Shown one piece after another: positions 49,401 to 60,274 of a stretch of DNA of 64,000 nt. Both the position numbers and the translations under genes were made by a program. The notes beneath the pieces were generated by a model. That model did not search any database, was not told the origin of the DNA, and saw nothing but the letters and a program-made list of their open reading frames with translations. This stretch comes from Galaxea fascicularis (Eukaryota > Cnidaria > Anthozoa > Scleractinia > Euphylliidae): the NCBI GenBank assembly GCA_948470475.1, contig OX419347.1, forward strand, positions 344,501 through 408,500. The letters are read 5' to 3'. How positions within the stretch are numbered: position 1 is the first letter of the stretch; the number at the start of each line of letters is the position of its first letter.

Positions 49401-52400
49401 ACATTTTCTAGTACTACAATGTACTGAAAAACAGATGACAAAAGTTCAGTTTTCAAAGTCATTCCACAGGCAGCTTACATGTACGCAAAAGTGACAATAA
49501 AACCAGGAATTAATTATTTGTCTTTCATACATTGGGTGGAAAAAGAAACTTACTAATATCAACTTTCCCTCACTCAAAATAATGTACAAACTCGCGCAAC
49601 TCTTAGCACTATGAAGAAGAGCTAAACATAATTATTCTTGCTTTCCTGTGATAAGAGATGGATTGACGTTCTGTCCATAAAAGATCTTCAAACAGTTCAG
49701 AGCAACGTTTTGCAATAATAATTGTTAAGGCAACATTACACAGGAAAATTAGCAAGGGCTCATCTAAAGGTGTCCTGAACTAAGAAATCTTCAATTTTGT
49801 GGGTGCCAAAGGTGACGTAATGCACTTGCACATTTTAAGAGGACTAACTCTCCCCTATTGTCAGTATAATATTATTGTTACCTCAGTTTCTCAGTTCCTG
49901 GAAGGTTAGTCTCCCATGACAAGCCTTTCAATTTTTCTTCAGCTACTTTAAGTGCTGTTGTTACTCCCTTCGCAGCAGCCATGTTGTGAATTCTTTTACT
50001 TTCACTTGAAGCATAACTGTAAGTAATATTAGTTCACATGTAAAAAATTAATACAAAAATAATGGCCTGCATGCATTAAGTTGATAGTATTGATGTTTAG
50101 AAGTTTAGAATTGATATTTTGCAGAAATAACCTTAAATCATTGACAAAAAGACTGCAAGCAGTGGAAGATCAATGACTTACACAGACTGTAGTCTGCTGA
50201 GCTCTTGACATTCATTAAGGTTAACTTCATTGTTTTCTCCTGGAAAAAAAATTTAAAACTTAGGACCTCCCACTCCATCTCAATGTCTAACCCTTTCCCT
50301 CCTAAAATCTCAATCTTAATAATTGCCTTACTGTCTGCCGTACATTGCTTATAAAGTCAGTTCTGAGAATTATTAATTTTTGGTGTTAAATCCGACAATA
50401 TCCCTTAGTTGACTTTTTCTTTAAATTCTCGTAACCTGTCTGATGGTACTCAAAGGAGAAATTACTTATTGGTCAATAGACTGAGACCCTGGAATAACTC
50501 ACCTCTCACTAACAGTGTTGTTGGATCACTTATTTCCAATAATTCATATCTTGACTTCTCTTCTCCCCCAGCCATCTCTGCAATTCCCTACTCAGAAACA
50601 GGTAGAATGAGTTACAATCGTACGGCAAGGGGGTGGTGAACTACCATGTGCCTGGTACTGTAAGTTTGGCAACATTAATTGAAAACAGTACAGTATGTGC
50701 ATTCCTCATTAACTCTGGGCTTGTCTTCTTCAAATGACTTTTAAAGCACTTTGATTTGACGTGAGCTTGTTCCAGGGTAACCTTTTATTGGACTGCATTT
50801 CCTGTTTTAAAACAACGGCTTCATAGAAGTGCACCTGTCCAACCATATAGGCTTACATTTGCAAAGTATTACCTCAACATCAGAAAGACATAAATTGCAT
50901 CTGGGATGTGATGGAGGAAAGAGGAGGGAGGAGCTTAGTCCTCAATTTTCTATCCTTAGTTTCATTTGTGCTTGCAGATCGACCTAATTTTTGTGAAGAT
51001 GCATGTCATCCAAACATGAAACTAAAGTTGCCACACAATTTTATTTTCAAAAGAACCATTTAAGGAGCAAATATTACCATCATGCTTTTGTATGTAGGTT
51101 TACACAGTGTACTTCCTGTGAATGTAATTTTAAAACAAGGTTAACTAAAATTTTAAAATTTATACCTCAAAAAACTGCTTTCTCGTGTAAGCAGTCAGGT
51201 CTCCTGTGAACTGTTCTTCAGATGCATAGTAACTGTCACACTCCAGTTGAGACAAAAATGATGCAGAAATAGCTGAATCTGTAAAAAAGTTAACTACTTA
51301 AGTCAGAAAAACTCAGAATTATTAATGAAATGTTTATTGTTCCTTAACATACTGAAACAACTGCAAGCAGAAACCACTGACCAAGAAAGTGATTGTTGCA
51401 GTTTGGCCATCTTGTAACTGATTGGGTTTCTTTTACACAACAGGCATTGTAGAATCACCTCTACATACCTGTACACAGGCTGACTGTCCATTATTGAATT
51501 AACTCACCAGGGGCAAATAAGCCACTTAAAAGTTTAACTGGCTCGACTGAACGACAAAAAATACAACAAGTAATGGCATGTTGTGGGTTTAGTTAATGCT
51601 CATGAGCATTTTGAGTATTACAGGTAAGTGGCGTTCTTACTGTAAAAGCCTCACCCTGTGAGTTGCATTCAAAATTACTATCAAAGATAAAGTAATTGTG
51701 TGTGGTGTCACAATATTGGTTTTCCCACCTTCTTCTCCGGCATACAATGCTATCATTTCAGAAACAGAATGCTTCAAACTCTCTAATGCAGAGTTCATCT
51801 TAAAGAAAAAACAACAAAAAACATCAGCGGTTCAAGTTCGCATGTGCATTGTTTATCATAAAAGATAGATAAATTAACATTTTCAAGAGGCCCATGTAAC
51901 TACATGTAGAACTTTCCCAGAATCAATAAAATGAACAGGCTGAAGCAGTTTGAGGTATTGCTACTTCCCCATCGGGATGAGAAGTTAGTTCTTTGTGGGG
52001 CTACCCCAGTTAAAAATTACTTGTATGTATTGAGAAAACTAATAAATTATACTGTATACTTAAAAGAGACAATGGGCAGTGAAGTTCCTTATCTAAGGAA
52101 ACAACATACATGTAAAAGAGTGGAGACTTCAAATTACCAATGTTAACATCTACTGTACATGTAAAGTCCAACTCAGCTACAGGTGTAAAACATTCTACCG
52201 TAAATATTACTAAATTGTATATGTAAATATTTGTAAATGTTATCATTAATTTTGATGATGACACTTGGCATGTTGTAACCCATTGATTTTGTATCCAGCT
52301 GTTTGTTTCACGGTAAGATTTCCGTGTGTCCACAATCATTGTTATCACCTGTGTTGTTGGCGTCTGTGCGCTGTAACCACAATGAAACAATACATGCCTG

Positions 52401-52968
52401 TGAATACAGCTTAATTACCTGTGCATTATCAGCTTGGCAGCTCTCCAAACTAGCTTTGTATTTTTGTTTGTTTTGTTGCATCACTGAACTCAATTTTGAA
52501 AGTTTGTGAGTGAGACCTGTATGATGAAGGCTTTCAAGAGAACATACAAAAACAATAATTATTAATGATAGTAGTCAGTTATACCATCATTTCTGACTTG
52601 TAAAATTAATATAATATCATAGTGATTGAAAGAAACTTGATTACTCCCTGTAGTACCTGCTATATACAGCAAAAAATCCACATAAAATAACAAGTATATT
52701 GAGAACCTCCAGGCTGAAATTTGGTAAAAAGAACACCATATACATAAGAACCAATTCAGCCTGATACATTCAAATAGATTCCACTGGCCAAAGGCTTCAG
52801 TGTTGGTTAAATATATGTCTGAGGAATGGTGCCCCTCCAACAATACAATGTACATGTACAGAACTTGTACCTCAATTGATTCCTCTGTGAAACTAACTTC
52901 TGTAATCTCTGCTGCATCATTTGCACTTCCTTTTCTAATGCACCAGTCTCATTCCTGAAAACAGATAA

Positions 52969-53001
<33 letters not shown>

Positions 53002-56000
53002 GTAACTATTATTGACAGTTGTTGGTAGCAAAGTGCCATACATCTGTATGCAACCTAATTATGCCAAAAGAAACTCATCACGACTCATCAAGAAAACACA
53101 AAACTATCATTCTTATGGTTACCATAGGGATAATGTGTCTGACAGGAAGTCAACCTTTTGAAACTTTGTTTTACAGTGGTTTTCAAACCTTGGAATCCTG
53201 TGAAGTCTCTACCATAACTTACCTGACAGTGTACATGCACTAAAATGGTTGTGACAGTAGAAAATTTAAACGCTAGGGTGGTAAATGTATGAAAGATGTG
53301 ATGAATTAAAATAATACTGTCACAATGATGCAAACAGGGTTGGCGCAGAGATGAGAGCACTCGCCTTTCACCAAGGTGTCCCGGGTTCGATTCCCAGACA
53401 GGCATTATAAGTGGCCTGAGTTTGTTGGTTACCTACTCTGCTCCCAGAGATTTTTCTCCAGGTGCACCTCCTTTGATTTTGAGTTGATTTGATTTAGACT
53501 CTCCAATTACCCTGTAGTATAGCATCTGTGCTCAGGTAGAAAGATTTGAGACTTTAATAAAGCGACAGATTTTTACTATTATTATATACGCTGTAGATAT
53601 AAATTCTCCAGCAGTTTTAGCAGTAGTAGTATGAGGAGGGAAAGCTCTAAGGAGAGGTACCATCGATCGTTGTTTGCACATTACAGCTGTATTTTACCTC
53701 AAGGTTTCACTGGAGAACTGTTCTTCCTCATGCAATAACATTGACAGAGTCTTGTCAACTTGGTCATTCTGTAGAAATCACAGTAGACATTTGTCACAAA
53801 AAGGTTGAATTTGGAAATGGGCAACTGACAGCCACAAATATCAAGTATTACAACGTAAAGTACAGGTACCAGTATGTTTATCTATTATACTTGATTTTTA
53901 TTGTCAGCCACAATCTACCATCTACCAACTTTAGGCAAGATGATATACAAATGTACATTATTCATAATGCTTTTAAAGAATTTCAAATCAAATCAACATC
54001 CTTTTAATGGCTTGAAGCCAGCAGTCAACTCATAAAGATGTACAAGTAGTAGTTCCAAAGAGCAACATAACAAGTTTGACTAATTTTGAAACATCTCTAG
54101 AATTACACACAATGTACATGTACACCACACTAAAAGCAAGGAAATAACTACATCTATATCATTTTTAAAACTACGCTTACTTCAAGAATGGAAGCTCCTG
54201 ATGAGCAAAGGTCGTCAAATCTACCAAAAAAAATGTTTAATCCTATTAAAAAACAAATGTTTTAAGAGAACAACCAAATTGACGTCTGACACACAAGCAA
54301 CTTCAATAAAATATACCAATTTTTTTCCCCAATCAAGGTTGCACATTTTTATTTTCTTTTCCTTGCGGTTCTAATATTTTGGAGTACTGGCATTGCAATG
54401 GGTGAAAGAACAACTGAAAAGGAGATCAGTCCCAGGCAGGAATTGAACCTACAACCTTCGTAACACCAGTTCCAGCTCTAACCACTGAGCTACAGGAACC
54501 CCTGGTGAAACAGGTTGTTTATCTAGGTTATTATACAAAGTGTCCCACTGGTCTGCAGGCTGGATAATGCAAAACAATGCGATTCAACGTGCAATGCAAT
54601 TATGTGATTTAACTGCCCAAGCAGATATTAGTGGTGCTTCTAGTAGCTCAGTTGGTTAGAGCATTGCACCAGCATGGCAACATCACAGGTTCAAACTCCA
54701 CTGAAGTCTTCTTTCTGCAATTGCATTAACTGGGAGGATCACTGTTCATGAGATGATTCTGAATGCAACATTATTATGAATGTGTTTTGGCCACAAATTG
54801 TTGGATTCCACATAATCCCAGTTGATCCTAGGTTATTGCAGAAGATAATCACCCTCTATTGTTGTCTGTGACCATGATCACAGGATTGCAAAAGTGTGCT
54901 TCCACGTTATCGCAGACAATCACAGAACAGTTTGCAATCTATGATAGGTAAAGGTAAAGGTACACGTTATTTAACGTCGGAAGTTCCTTTACTCTCTAGA
55001 GAGCACTCTCCCAGGAAGCCGACGGTGCGCTCATTTTACCCCCCTCTTTCCATCAGTGCTCCGTTTTAAGAGTATTTAAAGCTACTTTGGGCTACACGGA
55101 AAGGAAAGAAGTCGAAACAAGGATGTGAGGTCCGGGGATCGAACTCGGGACCTTATGCACCAAGGCTGTGCACTAACCGACTGTGCCACCCTTGCTCCTG
55201 ATCTATGATATGCGCTTACAGACGCTTTAATTTGATGGCAAAGAAGTAATATTATCTCTTTTTGTCACAACCATCCTACGTTCTGTACAAGTGTATCGCT
55301 GATTCAAATGCCCTACCACAACGGCCATTACACAAGGTTCACTTGACAAACTTCTTTTGTTTATTCAGTGGGTACAGTACAGTACAGCTCAGATATATCC
55401 GAACTTCGCATGCGCGTATCATACGAGCGTATTTTGCGTATACGCTTATGTCAATACGCGCACAATGCGCGTATATACGCGGAGATATGCGCGTATATAC
55501 GCGCGTATATGCCTCTTTGTTATGCATTCCCATAAGTTTCTTTATGTGAAGCATTGTTAGTCAAACAAAGGACATTATATTTCTGGAAATGAAAAAGGTT
55601 CAAGGCGAAATTTGCATATTGTTAAAGACGTCCTGCCGATCAATGAAAGCTATCATATTTCTAGTTTTCGATCACTTCGCTAATTCACCGACGAACTACC
55701 GTTTATTAACACTTAATGATCTTAAGCTACCAAACATGAGAAGAAAATTGAAACCGTCGCTTGAACGCCCTATTTTAACACGTGAACTTTATGTTTTCAC
55801 AAATAAATATCTGTGTTTCGGCACGTGCCGGCAAGTCATTCGCGAAATGTTTATTGTCTGAACTAAGCGTTCTGAAGATCCTGGTCGAAAAAATGATATC
55901 TCCGGTTATATTTGACACAGATCATTCTTTCAAACGGTAAAATACTCTTTCCTTGACGAAAAAATTGTTTATCAAAGTTTCTATGGTGCACCGTTCATGT

Positions 56001-57859
56001 TTAGTTATTTTTTCTTCAAGGAAAAGTTTTGTGTTACCATGCGTCGGCAAGTTGCTTGTGACATGTTTATTGTTTGAAGCATTCCGAAGACCTTCTTAAA
56101 AAAATGGTATCTCCGGTTATATTTGACTCAAACCGTTCATTCAAACGGTAAAATACTCTTCCCCTGACGATAGAATTGTTTATCAAAGTTTCTATGGCGC
56201 GCTGCTCACGTTTAGTTATTTTTTTCTTCAAGGAAAAGTTTTGAGTTAAGCCATGCGTCGGCAAGTTGCTTGTGAGATGTTTATTGTTTGAAGCGTTCCG
56301 AAGACCTTGTCCAAAAAATGATATTTCCGGTTATATTTGACACAAACCGTTCATTCAAACGGTAAAATGCTCTATCTTTCGCCAAATAATTGTTTATCAA
56401 AGTTTCACTGGCGCGTCGCTCACATTTAGTTGTTTTTTCTTCGAGGAAAAGTTCTCTGATTCGGCATACGACGGCGAGTCGGTTGCGAGATGTTTGAAGC
56501 GTTCCGAAGAAAATGATATCTCCGGTTATATTTGACTCAAACCGTTCATTCAAATGGTAAAATACGTTTTCCCCGACGAAAGAATTGTTTATTGAAGTTC
56601 CTACAGGTTGTATGGTGCGCCGCTCACATTTTGTTATTTTACTTCGCGTCAAAGAAAAGTTATCTCTCGGTTGTGTTTGCTGCATGAAGATGGGATTGTT
56701 GAAGCGTGAATCCCCAGTTCTACTCGACAAAAAAAAAAAACAACGGTAAATGTTTGATTTAACGGCAAAATACTCTCTCTTTTAAATTCAGTCAGTTAAT
56801 TTTCTGTCGAGTGAAATGTTAGTTTCAGCTAACATATTTTTGCTAAGAAGACTAGTCTGAAGGCATACTCGCGTACACTGTATTACGCGTATTCAAAATA
56901 AACAAAACTATTTCTTGCTCTGTGGCAAGCTGTCAAGTCATTGAAAACAACAATGACCTGTTAAGAAATGAAGAAACAATACGTTAGCTCATACATACTA
57001 ATCAGGCATACGCGTATGCGTATATACGCGCATGTGTGTATATGCATACGCGTATGTTCATAGATGAATACGCGTATGCGCATATTGGGCTGACGCGAAT
57101 TATGCGTATATTTTGGTTCGGATATATCTGAGCTGTACTGTATGTACAGTAAGTGCTAGGTCCCTTCATGTCCACGCAATATACAGGATGTTTCTCACAG
57201 TGAACGTTGTTGCCCACTTAACCTGCCACTTTGCAATCAATCGCCCAATTTAGTTCTCTTGGTTTATCCGAGTACGAGGTACATTCAACACATGAAAAAA
57301 ACGACATCTGAACTGGTTATAAGCTTAGTTTAGCAAATCATTAATCTTAAATTTATTCATTTGTTTGCTATATATACCTTAGGTAATCTAAATGATTGTA
57401 CTTTCTTACTGTAAATAGCCATATAATTTTCCTATATTTCTGTATTAATTTTGTAGCTTATTTACTTAGGTTAGCTCTTGACAACTGTGAACCTAAGATG
57501 ATGTCATTTTTAGTGTCCCCAATTAGTAGAGGGATCTTTACCCTTGGCTAAATATTTTATCTTGACACTATAATAAAGTCATGATGATGATAAATTTACT
57601 AAATCTACGTTTTAAAATGGCTCCTTTCTAGTTAGGAATAGTTTTCAGGCGTAGAATTCATAGATTAAGACTGTACAAACCTTTTCAAATCCTCTGGTGA
57701 TAGGACATTCGTTTCATGAATGTTTTCGCAAAACCACTCCAGGAAAGGAACTAGAGATTCGAAGTCAAACAACCATTCGAAATTGTCCCCTTCAAACTCA
57801 TTCGCTTTCGGATATCCTATCCGAGATAATGCCCTCAGAATCCTCTTTCCCTGGCTCAT
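46406..57859 (-). CDS. HAUS3: HAUS augmin-like complex subunit 3 (17 exons, 616 aa)
   Basis: Minus-strand exons: 57859-57681, 54220-54181, 53768-53698, 52954-52871, 52530-52419, 51798-51729, 51546-51508, 51278-51166, 50587-50503, 50239-50182, 50016-49882, 49293-49110, 48532-48419, 48062-47809, 47431-47350, 46968-46873, 46540-46406. The sum is 617 codons including the stop, against about 603 residues in human HAUS3. The diagnostic N-terminus (RIGYPKANEF, FEWLFDFESLVPFLEWFCEN, NVLSPEDL) is followed by coiled coils, the central LKGDYDLKIARQDYFTSKQ and a C-terminal LMERELFIYFFTDPQRLK; each has a clear counterpart in animal HAUS3. Augmin recruits gamma-tubulin to existing spindle microtubules to nucleate branches in mitosis. 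Exon 5 uses the upstream acceptor at 52531, since the nearer one breaks the frame. Intron 1 (3.5 kb) is full of mobile elements. Confidence 0.93.
48939..49101. repeat. Long near-perfect hairpin next to a HAUS3 splice donor
   Basis: The left arm (48939-49018, containing GTATATGAGTGAATTGGTAC and ATTACGTATGTAATCAGCCA) is the reverse complement of the right arm (49024-49101) with a short loop and a 3-nt indel. It is probably a MITE. The right arm ends within a few bases of the donor of the exon starting at 49110 (minus strand). Confidence 0.75.
52970..53000. repeat. (ATT)n microsatellite
   Basis: About ten ATT triplets in a HAUS3 intron. Confidence 0.85.
53335..53587 (+). mobile_element. tRNA-derived SINE, copy 3 (complete, plus orientation)
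   Basis: The head GGGTTGGCGCAGAGATGAGA carries the Pol III A box, and GGGTTCGATTCCC at about 53383-53396 is the B box. The body contains TTTTTCTCCAGGTGCACCTC and CTCCAATTACC. The 3' end GAGACTTTAATAAAGC precedes a short ATT-rich tail. This copy gives the clearest full structure of the family. Confidence 0.8.
54425..54505 (-). repeat. tRNA-like SINE head
   Basis: On the minus strand GTAGCTCAGTGGTTAGAGC (A box) and GTAGGTTCAATTCC (B box) are spaced as in a tRNA, but acceptor and anticodon stems do not pair convincingly. I treat it as a tRNA-derived repeat and not a gene. Confidence 0.6.
54636..54706 (+). repeat. Second tRNA-like SINE head
   Basis: GTAGCTCAGTTGGTTAGAGCA and CAGGTTCAAACTCC provide A- and B-box-like motifs at tRNA spacing. 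It stands opposite to and about 130 bp from the copy at 54425-54505, so the two may bound one composite insertion. Arms do not form a good cloverleaf. Confidence 0.55.
54948..55198 (-). mobile_element. tRNA-derived SINE of a third family
   Basis: On the minus strand the head GAGCAAGGGTGGCACAGTCG, then GTTAGTGCA, and B box GAGTTCGATCCCC lies at 55198-55126. The body extends to a 3' (TTTACC)n tail, seen forward as GGTAAAGGTAAAGGTA at 54951-54966. Confidence 0.65.
55378..57142. mobile_element. 1.8-kb non-autonomous element with CG-rich palindromic ends
   Basis: The ends TACAGTACAGCTCAGATATA/TCCGAAC (left, 55378) and its exact inverse (right, ending 57142) form ~27-bp terminal inverted repeats. 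Inside each end is a 100-150 bp zone of ACGCGTAT/ATACGCGC palindromes. The centre holds ~210-bp tandem repeats (55860-56750). No transposase frame is visible. GTACAG occurs just outside both ends and could be a target duplication, but the sequence is too simple to be sure. It lies in HAUS3 intron 1; a solo end is at 9430-9541. Confidence 0.7.
55860..56750. repeat. ~210-bp tandem repeat array (about 4.3 units)
   Basis: The phrase CTCCGGTTATATTTGA recurs at about 55899, 56109, 56325 and 56520. Each is followed by CAAACGGTAAAATACTC, GAATTGTTTATCAAAGTTTC and AGGAAAAGTT in the same order. Unit divergence is roughly 10-20 per cent by eye. Short open frames inside are repeat by-products. Confidence 0.8.
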
Positions 57860-57983
57860 TCTATGAGGAATTATCTTTAAAACACAGAGGACGTAAAGAA
57901 CGGTTATGAATATATAAAGGTCAGAGGACATACAATCCACAGAATGTTTTCAACGTTAATCTATCATTGTCCGCCATTTTAGG

Positions 57984-57991
57984 TTTCCCGC
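57984..57991. promoter_or_regulatory. Candidate E2F site at the HAUS3 promoter
   Basis: TTTCCCGC matches the E2F consensus, about 125 bp upstream of the HAUS3 start codon. A YY1-type CCGCCATTTT lies about 10 bp nearer the gene. E2F control would suit a mitotic gene; this is a motif match only. Confidence 0.4.
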
Positions 57992-58880
57992 GTTAGTTCA
58001 CTGCGCATGACGCGAAATGGTGGTTACCAAGCCACCCCCAACACACGCGTCGGGACTGGACAAGGGAACGAAGACTCTGGGTACGAGAGTGGTTGCGTCA
58101 GGAGTTCATGCAAGCCCGTAGCAGGGGAAGGGGGCTCAACTCCAATCCCCTCAACACCCAGAATTTTAAAAAAGTTAAAAAACAATTTTAGCCAAAAAAA
58201 AAACAAAAAAACCATACCTTGACGCTGACGGTAGCGAAACTCATTTATAAAGTGAAGTTGCGTTCACTTCATCGCGCTAAATTGTAGTGTAGGCGAATCC
58301 TCCCGGTTCGCAGTCAAATTCTAAGGCGAGACCGGTTCCAAGTTTAAAAGAAACAAGAAAAAATTGTCGTCTGGTGTCAGGAGCCTTGATGGACTCCTGC
58401 TGGTGTTTAAGTCCTCCCAGGAGCCCCTGGTCCTCAATAAAACGTGCGGTTTTGAAGAAGTGTACCAAAAAGTGTAATGAACGTGCAGAGTTGATGTTTT
58501 GTCAAGTAAACCTATTGCTTTGAAGTTTTCCTAGTGCCCTCATTTCCGCTACGTCTATGACGGAGTTGGGGGGAGATAACTTCGTCTGGTCAATTTGCTG
58601 AGCCCCCTTATATATGTTGGCCTTGCTACGGGCCTGTGTTGCTTGTTACGATTCCTCGCCCTTGCATTTTCTGACAGAAGAGAGAGGGAAGAACTAGCAA
58701 CGCAGTTTATGACAGCCAACCATAAATAACTATTCATCAGACAGCTGTACATATTTTCGCCTCTCCGGCCTTCGGGCCGATTAACTAGATCACGTGATTT
58801 TTCCTTCGTAAACATTTTTAGCTGTTTTTTTATGACTGCAGGCCTGAAGGCGGTGTGCGTCAACAAATAACTTGAGGGTA

Positions 58881-59063
58881 ATGAATAGGCCATTTCCGAG
58901 TTCATGTCTGCCTCCTCTTCAAAGCGAGTCTAAGTGAGAAGTTTTTGTTATAACAATTAGTTTTCATTCATATGGAAAGTAGAACTAATTACCATCACAA
59001 AAACTTCGCACTTAGACTCGCTTTGAAGAGGAGGCAGACATGAATTCGGAAATGGCCTATTGG
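58881..59063. mobile_element. Foldback/MITE with ~65-bp arms
   Basis: The left arm AATAGGCCATTTCCGAGTTC followed by ATGTCTGCCTCCTCTTCAAA is mirrored almost exactly by the right arm ending GGCAGACATGAATTCGGAAA/TGGCCTATT. There is no coding capacity. Confidence 0.75.
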
Positions 59064-59995
59064 GATGCTACAGATGTTAGATATTTAGGGGCGTGCCCGG
59101 TCATACATTTAAAGGCCATAATAGCTTAGCGATACATACATATTAATTAATCCTTAGTGAAAGACACTATAACGGATGCTAAAAAGTCAGACGGGTCAGA
59201 CAGGAGTACATTTGAAAGAGCATAAGGTTTAACGCATTAACTGAGCTTGAAAAGATCTGACTGGTTCTGCACAGACAGCCCCATTACTAGGCAGGCTCAG
59301 TGTTCCGGAGAGGGATTACCCTTAAAAAAAAAAAAAAAAATTAATAATAATAAAAATAGAGAAACAGCCGGCTTGGTCGTTCCCTGAACTTGTATTACCA
59401 CTACTAAATATAGTGGTAGTACATATAGTTAATTATTTTTTTTGCTGGAATTTGAGTTCCGGCACTTATTGACTAAGTGGGAGGGCCATACGGGAAAATA
59501 TCTGACTCGAGGTCATCGCCTTAAATTTGACACGCTATATGAATGCGGCATCTGGGAGAGCGAAAAGGAAAATGTAAGGAAATTCAAAAAAAGGAAACAC
59601 GATTTACTTCTATTGATGGCAGGAATACTTTGTATTGAAGGCAGAAAGTCCTGCAGACATATACATATAGTTTCTGCCCAATAAAGTTTGATATAATTAT
59701 ATATCGGACAAACGGTGACAACCAAAATTTCCGAGCGAAATCTCTTTACAAATGTTTCTTATCCACTCCACTACTACTTCTGCTACTGCTACAGCATTGT
59801 ACGAAAACGACAACAGAAAAAACAAAAAACAAAAAACATGTTTATCGTCAGGTGTGTATGTGAAATTCAAAACATACCGATCTCCCGCATTGGGACTGAT
59901 GAATATAAAAAGAAAACATGAAAATTACAACGATTGAAAAGTTAGAAAGAATGATGAAGTTAGATAATATTCACTAAGGCGTAGTCAATTAAGAG

Positions 59996-60234
59996 TCGGG
60001 AGGTTAAGTAACGACAACGGCGAAGGAAACAGGAACGCCGCAACATAAAACAAGCTTAATGAGCCAAAACACAAGCTCTGTACGAGCAGTATACATTTTG
60101 TCTTCTTTGCCGCCTTCTGCAAACCAAGAACGAGGAAAAATGACCCGCGCACTTAAGGACCAATTATAATAACGCAGAGAGTTATTTCAAAAAGGTTTTC
60201 ACGATCGTTGTCGCCGTCTTTGCTTACGCCCTCT
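59996..60234. mobile_element. MITE family B, copy 2
   Basis: It begins TCGGGAGGTTAAGTAACGAC and AACGGCGAAGG and ends in the inverse CGTTGTCGCCGTCTTTGC. It shares the AATGAGC and TTTGCCG inner motifs with 5440-5806. It ends about 40 bp beyond the homeobox stop codon, so may be in its 3' untranslated region. Confidence 0.5.
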
Positions 60235-60274
60235 TAGAACAGCAACAACATCAATAACAACAGGCTCCACTGCC

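Larger units (their letters stand above)
57992..60274. other. Intergenic region between HAUS3 and the homeobox gene
   Basis: No gene is supported. It contains a foldback element at 58881-59063, a poly(A)/AAT tract at 59324-59352, and MITE family B copy 2 at 59996-60234. The open frame at 59442-59684 has no recognised domain; its Lys-rich stretch and low complexity suggest repeat-derived sequence. Confidence 0.45.

Noticed and set aside
54425..54706. Possible functional tRNA genes
   Set aside because: A- and B-box motifs are present, but I could not pair acceptor and anticodon stems, and the sequences sit in repeats. They are better explained as tRNA-derived SINE heads; a covariance-model scan would decide.
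56067..56730. Minus-strand open frames with repeated RLNERFESNITGD motifs
   Set aside because: They are translations of the ~210-bp tandem repeat; the repetition is in DNA, frames differ between units, and no start or splice context exists.
58007..58222. Plus-strand frame rich in Gly/Ser/Lys near the HAUS3 promoter
   Set aside because: Both strands are open, composition is biased, there is a poly(A) run at the end, and no domain is visible.
59442..59684. 80-codon plus-strand frame with a Lys/Leu-rich C-terminus
   Set aside because: It lacks domain similarity that I can see, and its surroundings are repeats; likely the remnant of a dispersed element.
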